7,944 nucleotides of DNA from JAZSMS01 sp045536015 (GCA_045536015.1 JAZSMS010000149.1:1-7944), one strand, 5' to 3'. Shown: positions 1-6,607, counted from the stretch's first letter. Notes: generated from the sequence alone by a model not told the origin. Numbers and translations are program-made.

Positions 1-656
1 CAAATTTTAATAATTTTTCCCTTTAAGTTTTCAGCATCAAGCTGAATAAATAATTCTTTTAGCAAAAACGGAATAAAAATAACCGTAAACGGTCTGCAGC
101 CTACCGCTAAAGCCGCCAAAAATAGTGAGCACCCCTTTAGAATTGCGTTTTTAGAATGAATAAGCGCAACCGCACACGAGCAAAGCGCAAACGATAAAAG
201 CTGTGCCTCATGCCACACACCACCAAACGCTATTCCAGCAAGAATATTAGTTGCTACCGTTGCAAACAACGCATAAAGCGCAGCAACAAAAAACTTGTGC
301 TTACGTAAAAATAAAAACGTAAGTGCCACAACCGAAATAATTGCATATACAAAAAGCAAAAATCTGTCCGGAGTTTTAGAGCCAAAAAATAAAACCAGTA
401 CAAATTCTATAATTGAGGGAACCGGCGGAAACGAAACAAATAGCTTTTCTTCAAATTCGGCAAGTTCAAGGTATGCAACCGAATTTGGATCAACATCAAG
501 ATAGTTTTTTCCATCAATCCACGCAAGAGCCTGACGTGTATAGCTATCGTACGGCGAATGCGAAAAGATATCAATATCAACAAAGCTTACAAGTAATATT
601 AAAACGATTATTGCACAAGCAACGGAAATTGTTATATTTATAAGCTTATCCTTCAT
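1..656 (-). CDS. GT-C-like multi-spanning membrane glycosyltransferase, partial (C-terminus off the left edge)
   Basis: An open frame of 218 codons starts at ATG 656-654 and continues past base 1, so only the N-terminal part is visible. The start is supported by an AGAGGT Shine-Dalgarno site at 665-670, 8 bases upstream. A membrane helix lies at about residues 6-25. It is followed by an outside loop with the segment SPYDSYTRQALAW (34-46) and the motif VSFPPVPS (74-81), then several more hydrophobic helices (about 82-92, 98-117, 122-144, 150-167, 175-197). A WHEAQ motif lies at 148-152 and an AVGCRPF motif at 184-190. A first helix, then an acidic extracytoplasmic loop and many helices is the layout of GT-C glycosyltransferases, which use lipid-linked sugars; Asp37 is a candidate catalytic residue by inference. 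The first codons overlap the end of galK by 11 bp, so the two are probably co-transcribed and translationally coupled. The substrate is unknown, and the family call rests on recalled motif resemblance and topology, not a search. Confidence 0.65.
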   Translation of the reverse strand, partial: MKDKLINITISVACAIIVLILLVSFVDIDIFSHSPYDSYTRQALAWIDGKNYLDVDPNSVAYLELAEFEEKLFVSFPPVPSIIEFVLVLFFGSKTPDRFLLFVYAIISVVALTFLFLRKHKFFVAALYALFATVATNILAGIAFGGVWHEAQLLSFALCSCAVALIHSKNAILKGCSLFLAALAVGCRPFTVIFIPFLLKELFIQLDAENLKGKIIKI

Positions 657-1911
657 CAAAATTTACCTCTTTTATAGGAATAGTTCTGATTGAAAGCATT
701 CTGCAGCTTCCTTCACCAAAGCATTTTTCCATACCGTAGATATATTCTTCAGCTTTATTTTTTGGAACAAACGCTAAAATTGTTCCACCAAAGCCACCAC
801 CATGAACGCGTACGGCACCGTCAGCGCCTAAAAGCTTTTTACTAAGCATAATAGCAAGCGTCATAGGCTGAGAAACACTCCCCGGAACAAATGTATTTTG
901 AAGCAGATTTATACTGCTTTCGCCCGAGGCATTGACTAATCTTAAAAACTCTTTGATATTTTCGCCCTTTAAAGCACGTGCAGCATCCTGTGAACGCTTA
1001 CACTCATCAAAAAAGTGCATTGAGCGCATAATAGCGCGGTCTGAAACGTTTTCCCTAAGCGCAGATAAAGAATTATAAAAAAGACTCTCTTTTACCTGAC
1101 TAAGCGTTTCTTTTCCTAAAAATGCGGCAACTTGTTGCATCTCTGTGCAAATTGAAGCGTATTCGTGCGATAAATCAGGATGATCAGCATGAACGTCGGT
1201 AACAATAAGAGAATAACCTTTTTTGTTAAAATTAAGGTCTATTGGCTGTATTTGCGGATTTTTATTATCGGCAAAATCAATAAAAACAATTCCACCAAGA
1301 GCACAGGCAATTTGGTCCATAGGACCGCAGGTCTTACCAAAATAATTGTTTTCTGCCCATTGACTTGTTTTTGCGGCTTCTAACGTATCAAGTTCTCCGT
1401 TATTAAACAAATAATTAAAAATTGTAAAAATGAGAACCTCTATTGCCGCAGAAGAAGAAAGACCGCTGCCCGTAAAAACATCACTTTGAACGTAAGCCTC
1501 AAAGCCACCTATATTTTTTTCTAAATCTTCTTTTAAATGCGATGCAATGCCTCTTATCAACGCTTTTGTTGTACCGCGCTCTGCCGCTTTCATCGAAAGG
1601 TCCGATAAATCAAGTTCTATTTTTTCAAACCCTTCCGAAACAAAAACAACCTTTAAATCATCTCTCTTTTTTACTGCCGCAACAGCATCAAGATTTATTC
1701 CTGCCGCAATAACGCAGCCATTATTATAATCAGTATGATTTCCTATAATCTCAGCTCTTCCCGGGGCAGAAAAAAACCTTACGTCAGCAGGACCAAAATT
1801 TTCTTCAAAGCCTTCATAAATCTTTTTATATCTTTCAACTTGATTTTTTGCATTCGATGCATACAAATGTTTAAGTGCACCGGTATTTTTTATATCTTTA
1901 ATAAATCCCAT
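646..1911 (-). CDS. galK: Galactokinase (GHMP kinase family)
   Basis: The product phosphorylates galactose with ATP to galactose-1-phosphate, the first committed Leloir step, in the cytosol. From ATG 1911-1909 it is 421 residues, slightly longer than typical galactokinases (about 390). The expected GHMP motifs appear in order: the sugar-binding signature PGRAEIIGNHTDYNNG at about 50-65 (usual form GRxNLIGEHTDY, here with Asn for Glu), the ATP loop GSGLSSSAA at 148-156, CGPMDQ at 195-200 with the likely catalytic Asp199, and the C-terminal HGGGFGGT at 370-377. The frame extends 12 bases upstream to a TTG at 1923-1921. That TTG lies inside the GGAG Shine-Dalgarno site (1918-1921), which sits 6 bases before the ATG, so the ATG is preferred. 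The gene is divergent from galT and overlaps the downstream membrane glycosyltransferase-like gene by 11 bp. A related GHMP sugar kinase is possible, but the galT neighbour argues for galactose. Confidence 0.93.
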   Translation of the reverse strand: MGFIKDIKNTGALKHLYASNAKNQVERYKKIYEGFEENFGPADVRFFSAPGRAEIIGNHTDYNNGCVIAAGINLDAVAAVKKRDDLKVVFVSEGFEKIELDLSDLSMKAAERGTTKALIRGIASHLKEDLEKNIGGFEAYVQSDVFTGSGLSSSAAIEVLIFTIFNYLFNNGELDTLEAAKTSQWAENNYFGKTCGPMDQIACALGGIVFIDFADNKNPQIQPIDLNFNKKGYSLIVTDVHADHPDLSHEYASICTEMQQVAAFLGKETLSQVKESLFYNSLSALRENVSDRAIMRSMHFFDECKRSQDAARALKGENIKEFLRLVNASGESSINLLQNTFVPGSVSQPMTLAIMLSKKLLGADGAVRVHGGGFGGTILAFVPKNKAEEYIYGMEKCFGEGSCRMLSIRTIPIKEVNFDEG

Positions 1912-1917
1912 TATTTT

Positions 1918-1921
1918 CTCC
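1918..1921 (-). promoter_or_regulatory. Ribosome binding site that decides the galK start
   Basis: On the minus strand the sequence reads GGAG, six bases, then ATG (1911-1909). The longer frame would start at a TTG (1923-1921) that overlaps this GGAG and has no good Shine-Dalgarno site of its own. The annotated protein should therefore begin MGFIKD. Confidence 0.8.
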
Positions 1922-1937
1922 AAATGTATTTTTTATA

Positions 1938-1966
1938 AGTTTAGCATACTTTTATACATATTTCAA
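1938..1966 (-). promoter_or_regulatory. Predicted sigma-A-type promoter of galK
   Basis: Reading the minus strand, a -35 box TTGAAA (1966-1961) and a -10 box TAAACT (1943-1938) are separated by 17 bases. The -35 box matches 5 of 6 and the -10 box 4 of 6 consensus positions. It lies 18 bp upstream of the galK Shine-Dalgarno site, giving a short leader. The -10 box is weak, which could mean the promoter needs activation; that is inference. Confidence 0.5.
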
Positions 1967-1970
1967 GTAT
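1946..1970. promoter_or_regulatory. Possible operator: 6-bp inverted repeat over the galK promoter
   Basis: ATACTT (1946-1951) and AAGTAT (1965-1970) form an inverted repeat with a 13-base spacer. One arm overlaps the predicted galK -35 box and lies 10 bp from the galT -35 box, a position from which one regulator could affect both genes. Short arms in AT-rich DNA arise easily by chance, so this is tentative. Confidence 0.25.
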
Positions 1971-1979
1971 TTCATTATG

Positions 1980-2008
1980 TTGACAAATAAACTCATTTAT
2001 TTTATTAT
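1980..2008 (+). promoter_or_regulatory. Predicted sigma-A-type promoter of galT operon
   Basis: A perfect -35 box TTGACA (1980-1985), a 17-base spacer and a -10 box TATTAT (2003-2008, 5 of 6) make a strong promoter. Transcription should start near 2014-2016, giving a leader of about 24 bases that contains little beyond the AGGAG Shine-Dalgarno site (2027-2031, 7 bases before the ATG). There is no room for a riboswitch or attenuator. The overlapping TATATA runs at 2006-2016 make the exact -10 uncertain. Confidence 0.75.
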
Positions 2009-2038
2009 ATATTATATACTTTATTTAGGAGAAATACC

Positions 2039-3535
2039 ATGCAGATAGAACAATTGATCGAAATTTGTGCGCAGTTTGCGGTAAAAAAAGGTCTGTGCTT
2101 TGCTTCTGATAAATATCTTGTCCGTAACAAGCTTATGAGTATTTTTGATACCTTTAACGTTTGGGAAGGAGAGGTTGACGTTCCTGATAGTATTATTTCC
2201 GTTTTGGAAGAAATGACAGATATTGCAAACGAAATGGGTTTGCTTGAAATGAATACAAAAACCTTCCGCGATATGTTTGATACAAAAATTTGCGCTTGTA
2301 TGCTTATGATGCAATCGCAGGCAGAAGAAGAATTTGAAAAGCGTCTTAAAATTTCTGCCAAAGAAGCAACCGATTGGTTTTATGCGCTCTGTTGTGACAG
2401 CAACTATATAAGAACCTTTGATATTGCAAAGAATATAAAATATCCCTATACTTCTGATTACGGCGAATTTGAAATTACAATCAACCTTACAAAGCCCGAA
2501 AAGGATCCCGTTGAGCTTGAGCGTCAGCGCCGCATGCCGCAAACCAATTATCCAAAGTGTATGCTTTGCATAGAAAATATCGGCTATCCCGGCAGATTAG
2601 GTTATCCCTCGCACGAAACTCTGCGCGTTATTCCGATAACCCTTGGCGGCGATAAATGGTATTTTCAGTACAGCCCCTACGTTTATTACAACGAACATTG
2701 CATAGTTTTTCAAAAAAATCATTCGCCAATGACAATGGATAGAAATAAATTTATCCGTTTTTTTGACTTTTTAGATCAGTTTCCCCACTATTTTATCGGT
2801 TCTAATACACAGTTACCCATCGTTGGCGGTTCAATTTTAGCACACGAACATTTTCAAGGCGGTAAACACGTTATGCCTATGGATAACGCAAGTGTTAAAT
2901 ATACTTTTGACTGTGGCGACGCAAACGTTTTTACAAGAGTAATAAATTGGCCCATGCCTACCATACGCTTAACTTCAAAAAATAGAGAAGCACTTACAAA
3001 CCTTGGCGAGCACATTTACAATGTTTGGAAAAATCACTCGGATAGCGAGTGCAACATTGTTCCTTTCTCTGACGGTGAAGAACACAATACGATTACGCCT
3101 ATTGCGCGCTTCGCATCAAGCGGCGAATACGAGCTTGACGTAGTGCTTCGCAATAATTTAACTTCGGAAGAGTTTCCGCTTGGAATTTATCATCCGCATC
3201 CCGACAAGCACCATATTAAACGGGAAAACATCGGTTTAATTGAAGTTATGGGCTTATTTATTCTTCCCGGAAGATTAAAGGCCGAACTTGATGAAATTGC
3301 ACAAAAGTGGATTGATAACCAATCGCTTGAAAGCGATAACATTCATTTCGACTGGTTTGAAGGCTTTAAAAACGATATTGTACCTAAAGATAAAGCAGCA
3401 GCACTTGAATACATTTATTTAAAAGTTGGCACTGTTTGCGAAGACGTTTTGCGCGATGCCGGAGTTTATAAGGAGGATGCTACTGGGCAAGAAGGTCTTA
3501 AACGCTTTTTACTTGCTTGTGGCTTTAAGTTATAA
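2039..3535 (+). CDS. galT: UDP-glucose--hexose-1-phosphate uridylyltransferase, class II
   Basis: The product exchanges UMP between UDP-glucose and galactose-1-phosphate, giving UDP-galactose and glucose-1-phosphate; it is the second Leloir enzyme and cytosolic. At 498 residues it has the length of the class II (Gram-positive) GalT family, well above the roughly 350 residues of class I. Its active-site signature is AHEHFQGG, with His269-Glu-His271-Phe-Gln273 as the HxH nucleotidyl-transfer motif, in place of the class I HPHGQ form. A KCMLCIENIGYPGR segment (Cys174, Cys177) is also typical of class II. The start is fixed by AGGAG at 2027-2031. The stop codon overlaps the next start as TAATG at 3533-3537, so galT heads an operon with two membrane proteins. 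The gene is divergent from galK, fitting shared control by galactose or its derivatives (inference). galE is not present here. Confidence 0.95.
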   Translation: MQIEQLIEICAQFAVKKGLCFASDKYLVRNKLMSIFDTFNVWEGEVDVPDSIISVLEEMTDIANEMGLLEMNTKTFRDMFDTKICACMLMMQSQAEEEFEKRLKISAKEATDWFYALCCDSNYIRTFDIAKNIKYPYTSDYGEFEITINLTKPEKDPVELERQRRMPQTNYPKCMLCIENIGYPGRLGYPSHETLRVIPITLGGDKWYFQYSPYVYYNEHCIVFQKNHSPMTMDRNKFIRFFDFLDQFPHYFIGSNTQLPIVGGSILAHEHFQGGKHVMPMDNASVKYTFDCGDANVFTRVINWPMPTIRLTSKNREALTNLGEHIYNVWKNHSDSECNIVPFSDGEEHNTITPIARFASSGEYELDVVLRNNLTSEEFPLGIYHPHPDKHHIKRENIGLIEVMGLFILPGRLKAELDEIAQKWIDNQSLESDNIHFDWFEGFKNDIVPKDKAAALEYIYLKVGTVCEDVLRDAGVYKEDATGQEGLKRFLLACGFKL

Positions 3536-4155
3536 TGAACGTTTTATTTATTTTAAGCGGCGCACTTTGCGCCATAGTAGCCGCAATTTTAGGCTCTAAT
3601 ACACCAAAAGAAGCTATTTATTTTATAATTTTAATTGCTTTCTTTACGTTTTTACTTGCATATCTCTTTTTATCGGTTGCAAAATTTTATATCTCACGCA
3701 TAGACTTTTTAAATAACACAAAAATAGTTTCATGGGGCACTTATTCGCCCAAAAAACGCAAATTTCCGTTTATAGTTTCTGGAATAGCAGGACTTATTTT
3801 TGGCATTTTGCTTATTTTTCAACGCGTTGAGTACACCTATTCTCTACTGCTTGCGCTTGCGCTTGCTTTTGAATCTTTAGGCTGGCAATTATGCGCTCTT
3901 AAGCGTTTTGACGCGGCCAACACAAGTTCTTTTATTCTTGCTCATCTTGGTATGCTCTACAATAATAAGATAAGCATTTTTAACGGAACTACAAACGGAA
4001 TTACCTCTTGCAAAAGAGAAGAAAACACGCTTTATCTTACCGTTTTAAACAAAAAGAAAGAAAGAAATCTTTTTATTGAAATCCCCGAAGATAAGATTTC
4101 GGAGGTTGACGCATTTTTAATTGATATGAAGGAATTTTTTAATGGCGAAGAATAA
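3535..4155 (+). CDS. Four-helix membrane protein with small C-terminal domain, function unknown
   Basis: I do not recognise this 206-residue protein. Four hydrophobic helices are visible, at about residues 3-20, 27-50, 77-95 and 100-119. A basic stretch (SPKKRKF, 71-77) between helices 2 and 3 suggests that loop is cytoplasmic by the positive-inside rule. The C-terminal part, about 130-206, is soluble and alternates short hydrophobic strands with turns (GMLYNNKISIFNG at 139-151, then NGITSC, LYLTVL and LFIEIP), ending in a likely helix. This looks like a small beta-rich, PH-like fold, but that is inference. The start overlaps the galT stop as TAATG and has no Shine-Dalgarno site, so translation probably depends on ribosomes finishing galT. 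The next gene has the same helix layout and a matching C-terminal pattern, suggesting tandem paralogues. No catalytic motif is seen. Confidence 0.8.
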   Translation: MNVLFILSGALCAIVAAILGSNTPKEAIYFIILIAFFTFLLAYLFLSVAKFYISRIDFLNNTKIVSWGTYSPKKRKFPFIVSGIAGLIFGILLIFQRVEYTYSLLLALALAFESLGWQLCALKRFDAANTSSFILAHLGMLYNNKISIFNGTTNGITSCKREENTLYLTVLNKKKERNLFIEIPEDKISEVDAFLIDMKEFFNGEE

Positions 4156-4933
4156 AAAACAGCGCTTGCGCACCGTATATCAACATCACGTTGATTTTTG
4201 GAAATTTACAGGTATAATCTTGCTTTTATTTACACTTGCTTCGTTTGCTACCGTTGGCTTTTTACTTGAAATGCAAACTGCCACACAAACAATGTACACT
4301 TTACTTGTTTGCGCCGTTATATCATTTTTTATCGGTCTTACGTTCTGCCTGATAGGCGCCTTAAAGCAAAACGTTGCCGACCAGATAAACGAGAAGCTAT
4401 ACGCAATATGGAAGTATAAACCAAATACTATTTACAAATTTTATCGCAAACAAGTGCGCTATAAGAAAAAAACAAAATTTTTTGAAGTTTTAATAGTTTC
4501 AGTAGCTCTTTTTATCGTTGGTTTGTTTATGATTAAAAACGAGGTCGCACATTATCTTGGCGTGGTATTTTTTGTTGCATCGGGACTTGTATTTTTTGTA
4601 AGTCTGCTTTGTCTGCCGTATTCGCAGTATCTTTTGCTTAGAATCCGTACTGCAATTTTAGGCGATGCAAAGGAAATTATATTTTCGCGCGCAGGCATTT
4701 GGTATTGCGGAAAGGTATATTTCTTTGGCTCTAACGGTATTACCTATCACCGTGTTGAACGCAAAGAGCTTCACGGTCAGGATGCTATCGTATTTTATTA
4801 CACACGCTCACGCGGACTTCAACAGTTGCCTATGGAGCTTGAAATCCCCGTTTCGCCCAAAATGGCTTATGCCGCAGACGACCTTGTTGCAATGTTTAAC
4901 CGAAGTGATTTAATTGAAGACATAAAAAAATAA
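4142..4933 (+). CDS. Four-helix membrane protein with small C-terminal domain, probable paralogue of the preceding gene
   Basis: This 263-residue protein is unrecognised. A basic N-terminus (KNKKQRLR) precedes helices at about 23-43 and 51-74. A long basic loop (75-115, rich in Lys, Arg and Tyr) is likely cytoplasmic, and further helices lie at about 115-132 and 139-162. The soluble tail (about 168-263) contains GIWYCGKVYFFG (185-196), NGITYHRVERK and LEIPV. These line up in order with GMLYNNKISIFNG, NGITSC and FIEIP of the upstream protein, so I infer a common origin. The ATG at 4142 is preceded by AAGGA (4129-4133) with 8-base spacing and overlaps the previous gene by 14 bp. A shared complex is plausible, since overlapping paralogues are often made as pairs. 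The stop codon lies within the stem of the following terminator. A PH-like (bPH or YcxB-like) tail is a guess that structure prediction could settle. Confidence 0.8.
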   Translation: MAKNKKQRLRTVYQHHVDFWKFTGIILLLFTLASFATVGFLLEMQTATQTMYTLLVCAVISFFIGLTFCLIGALKQNVADQINEKLYAIWKYKPNTIYKFYRKQVRYKKKTKFFEVLIVSVALFIVGLFMIKNEVAHYLGVVFFVASGLVFFVSLLCLPYSQYLLLRIRTAILGDAKEIIFSRAGIWYCGKVYFFGSNGITYHRVERKELHGQDAIVFYYTRSRGLQQLPMELEIPVSPKMAYAADDLVAMFNRSDLIEDIKK

Positions 4934-4953
4934 CCGCTTTTGCGGTTATTTTT
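4926..4953 (+). terminator. Intrinsic terminator of the galT operon
   Basis: AAAAATAACCGC (4926-4937), loop TTTT, and GCGGTTATTTTT (4942-4953) form a 12-bp perfect stem whose 3' arm ends in a U-tract. It overlaps the stop codon of the last plus-strand gene. The A-tract on the 5' side means it could also act in reverse, as a back-up for gdhA transcripts. Confidence 0.88.
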
Positions 4954-4972
4954 ATGCAAAATGATAGTAAAA

Positions 4973-4994
4973 AAGCACTGCTTTCGCAGTGCTT
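4973..4994 (-). terminator. Intrinsic terminator of gdhA
   Basis: On the minus strand AAGCACTGC, loop GAAA, GCAGTGCTT form a 9-bp perfect stem. The paired 3' end runs into TTTTTT (to base 4969). GAAA is a stable GNRA-type tetraloop on the gdhA strand, 10 bp past the gdhA stop. The plus strand also has a T-run beyond the hairpin, so it may work both ways between the convergent operons. Confidence 0.85.
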
Positions 4995-5004
4995 AATTTT
5001 TTTA

Positions 5005-6357
5005 TCAAACTACACCTTGTGCAAGCATAGCATCTGCAACCTTAATAAAGCCTGCGATGTTAGCACCTGCGATAAGGTCGCCGTCCATGCCGTATTCTTT
5101 AGCAGCATCGTAAGAATTTTTGAAGATGTTCTTCATAATATCCTTAAGTTTTGCATCAACTTCTTCAGCCGACCAAGAATAACGCATTGAGTTCTGGCTC
5201 ATCTCTAAGCCCGAAACTGCTACGCCACCTGCGTTAACTGCCTTTGAAGGAGCAACTGCAACCTTGTTAGCCTTAAAGAACTCGATAGCATCAGCCGTTG
5301 TGGGCATATTTGCAACCTCGATATAATACTTGGTTCCGTTTGCAACGATATTCTTTGCGTCTTCAATCTTAACTTCGTTCTGAGTTGCGCAAGGCATTGC
5401 AACATCAACCTTAACTTCCCAAGGCTTTTTGCCTGCAAAGAATTTAGCACCAAACTTATCTGCATAATCTTGAACCTTATCTCTACCCGAAGCACGCATT
5501 TCAAGCATATATGCAATCTTTTCGGGGGTCGAAATACCATCTTCGTCATAAACGTATCCGTCAGGACCCGAAATCGTTAATACTTTACCGCCAAGCTCGG
5601 TAATCTTTGAAACTGCACCCCATGCAACGTTACCAAAGCCCGAAATAGCAAAGGTCTTGCCCTTGATATCTTCGCCAAAGCTCTTAAGCATTTCTACTGC
5701 ATAATAGGTTGCACCAAAGCCGGTAGCTTCGGGACGGATAAGCGAACCGCCGTATGCAAAGCCTTTACCTGTTAAAACGCCGGTAAACTCGTTTGCAAGG
5801 CGTTTATACTGACCAAAGAGATAACCAACCTCTCTTGCGCCAACACCGATATCACCTGCAGGAACGTCAAGGTTAGGACCGATATGACGGAAAAGCTCTG
5901 TCATAAACGACTGGCAGAAACGCATAATTTCGCCGTCACTTCTGCCTCTGGGGTCAAAGTCAGAACCACCCTTTGCGCCGCCCATAGGAAGCGAGGTAAG
6001 ACTATTTTTAAAGGTCTGCTCAAAGCCAAGGAATTTGATGATAGAAGGATTTACCGAAGGGTGGAATCTAAGACCTCCCTTGTAAGGACCTATTGCCGAG
6101 TTAAACTGAACACGGAAGCCACGGTTTACCTGAACCTTACCGTTATCATCAACCCAAGGAACGCGGAAGAAAACCTGTCTTTCAGGCTCTACCATACGTG
6201 CTAAAACACCGCTTTCGATGTAGATAGGACGCTTTTCTACAACAGGCTCGATGGACTCAAGCACTTCCTTAACTGCCTGATGGAATTCGGGCTCGTTAGG
6301 GTTACGTGCAATAACGGTATCCATAAGCTCTGTAAGATACTGATTTTTAAAACTCAT
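5005..6357 (-). CDS. gdhA: Glutamate dehydrogenase, hexameric small-subunit type (probably NAD-preferring)
   Basis: The product interconverts glutamate with 2-oxoglutarate and ammonia using a nicotinamide coenzyme, in the cytosol as a hexamer. Its 450 residues match the 50-kDa class exactly. The substrate-binding segment GPYKGGLRFHPSVN (90-103) holds Lys93, PMGGAKGGSDFDPRG (124-138) holds the catalytic Lys129, and PAGDIGVGAREVGY (166-179) holds Asp169. A Rossmann motif GFGNVAWG (240-247) binds the coenzyme. Phe241 and the SGPDGY segment (263-268) resemble the Clostridium symbiosum NAD-dependent enzyme as I recall it, and not the NADP enzyme of Escherichia coli. Many pipelines would label this NADP-specific by default. 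A GAGGTG Shine-Dalgarno site (6365-6370) sits 7 bases before the ATG. The gene is monocistronic, with its own strong promoter and terminator. Confidence 0.96.
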   Translation of the reverse strand: MSFKNQYLTELMDTVIARNPNEPEFHQAVKEVLESIEPVVEKRPIYIESGVLARMVEPERQVFFRVPWVDDNGKVQVNRGFRVQFNSAIGPYKGGLRFHPSVNPSIIKFLGFEQTFKNSLTSLPMGGAKGGSDFDPRGRSDGEIMRFCQSFMTELFRHIGPNLDVPAGDIGVGAREVGYLFGQYKRLANEFTGVLTGKGFAYGGSLIRPEATGFGATYYAVEMLKSFGEDIKGKTFAISGFGNVAWGAVSKITELGGKVLTISGPDGYVYDEDGISTPEKIAYMLEMRASGRDKVQDYADKFGAKFFAGKKPWEVKVDVAMPCATQNEVKIEDAKNIVANGTKYYIEVANMPTTADAIEFFKANKVAVAPSKAVNAGGVAVSGLEMSQNSMRYSWSAEEVDAKLKDIMKNIFKNSYDAAKEYGMDGDLIAGANIAGFIKVADAMLAQGVV

Positions 6358-6388
6358 TACTAAACACCTCTTATTTTTATTTTTTGCT

Positions 6389-6418
6389 ATTATACACCCT
6401 AAACATATAGTATGTCAA
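6389..6418 (-). promoter_or_regulatory. Strong sigma-A-type promoter of gdhA
   Basis: On the minus strand, a perfect -35 TTGACA (6418-6413), an 18-base spacer and a perfect -10 TATAAT (6394-6389) are seen. Start of transcription should fall near 6382, leaving a leader of about 25 bases with no room for a riboswitch. Such a full-consensus promoter suggests high constitutive expression. Confidence 0.88.
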
Positions 6419-6421
6419 ATA

Positions 6422-6467
6422 TTTTTACGGTTTTTTTGGATTTTTTTGATTTTAAAAACAACAAAAA
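6422..6467 (-). promoter_or_regulatory. Phased A-tracts (candidate UP element) upstream of the gdhA promoter
   Basis: Reading the minus strand away from the -35 box, A-runs lie at 6422-6426, 6431-6437 and 6441-6447. A mixed T/A tract at 6451-6458 and a T-run opposite 6463-6467 follow. Their centres are about 10 bp apart, one helical turn. Phased A-tracts bend DNA, and next to a -35 box they can contact the RNA polymerase alpha subunit. The assignment is inference; the spacing is seen directly. Confidence 0.45.
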
Positions 6468-6498
6468 TTTCAATTTTAATTCTTTTTATGAATTTTGC

Positions 6499-6514
6499 CT
6501 TGCATTTTTGCAAG
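6499..6514. repeat. Small inverted repeat followed by a T-run
   Basis: CTTGCA (6499-6504), TTTT, TGCAAG (6509-6514) is a perfect 6-bp hairpin followed on the plus strand by TTTTTAA. It could be a weak plus-strand terminator, though no plus-strand gene ends here, or a regulator site about 80 bp upstream of the gdhA -35 box. It is one of the few GC-containing islands in this spacer. Confidence 0.35.
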
Positions 6515-6577
6515 TTTTTAATTTATAAACTTCATTTTAAGAAAAATTTAATGAAAATCAAAAAAAATTAAAAAATA

Positions 6578-6607
6578 AAAAAAAGCACCTGATAAGGTGC
6601 TTTTTTT
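6578..6607 (-). terminator. Intrinsic terminator of the sufCB-like operon
   Basis: On the minus strand AAAAAAAGCACC, loop TTATCA, GGTGCTTTTTTT form a 12-bp stem (5 GC-bearing positions plus A-T extension) ending in a T-run. It begins within the stop codon of the upstream gene (6606-6608). The mirrored A- and T-tracts make it potentially bidirectional. Confidence 0.88.

Larger units (their letters stand above)
6358..6605. other. AT-rich intergenic region between gdhA and the sufB/sufD-like gene
   Basis: This 248-bp stretch holds the gdhA leader, promoter and A-tracts, an inverted repeat at 6499-6514, and the terminator of the sufCB-like operon at its far end. Between about 6515 and 6577 it is almost pure A/T with no convincing reading frame, RNA gene or repeat family on either strand. 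Confidence 0.7.

Noticed and set aside
295..643. Two short plus-strand open frames
   Set aside because: They are antisense to the membrane glycosyltransferase-like gene, whose minus-strand frame is open across the whole region with a proper start and ribosome binding site.
2021..2542. A 173-codon minus-strand open frame (and an overlapping 118-codon one)
   Set aside because: Antisense to the start of galT, covering its promoter-proximal region. Composition is that of a reverse-complement shadow and no motif is seen.
4926..4994. Two adjacent hairpins as a possible repeat or attachment site
   Set aside because: Their stems differ in sequence and each is correctly placed as the terminator of one of two convergent transcription units.
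4954..5190. Short plus-strand open frame after the galT operon terminator
   Set aside because: It crosses the gdhA terminator and the conserved gdhA C-terminus in antisense and has no ribosome binding site.
6515..6577. A/T-rich stretch as a possible replication origin or small RNA
   Set aside because: No DnaA-box-like repeats, no promoter facing a hairpin, and low complexity alone is not evidence.
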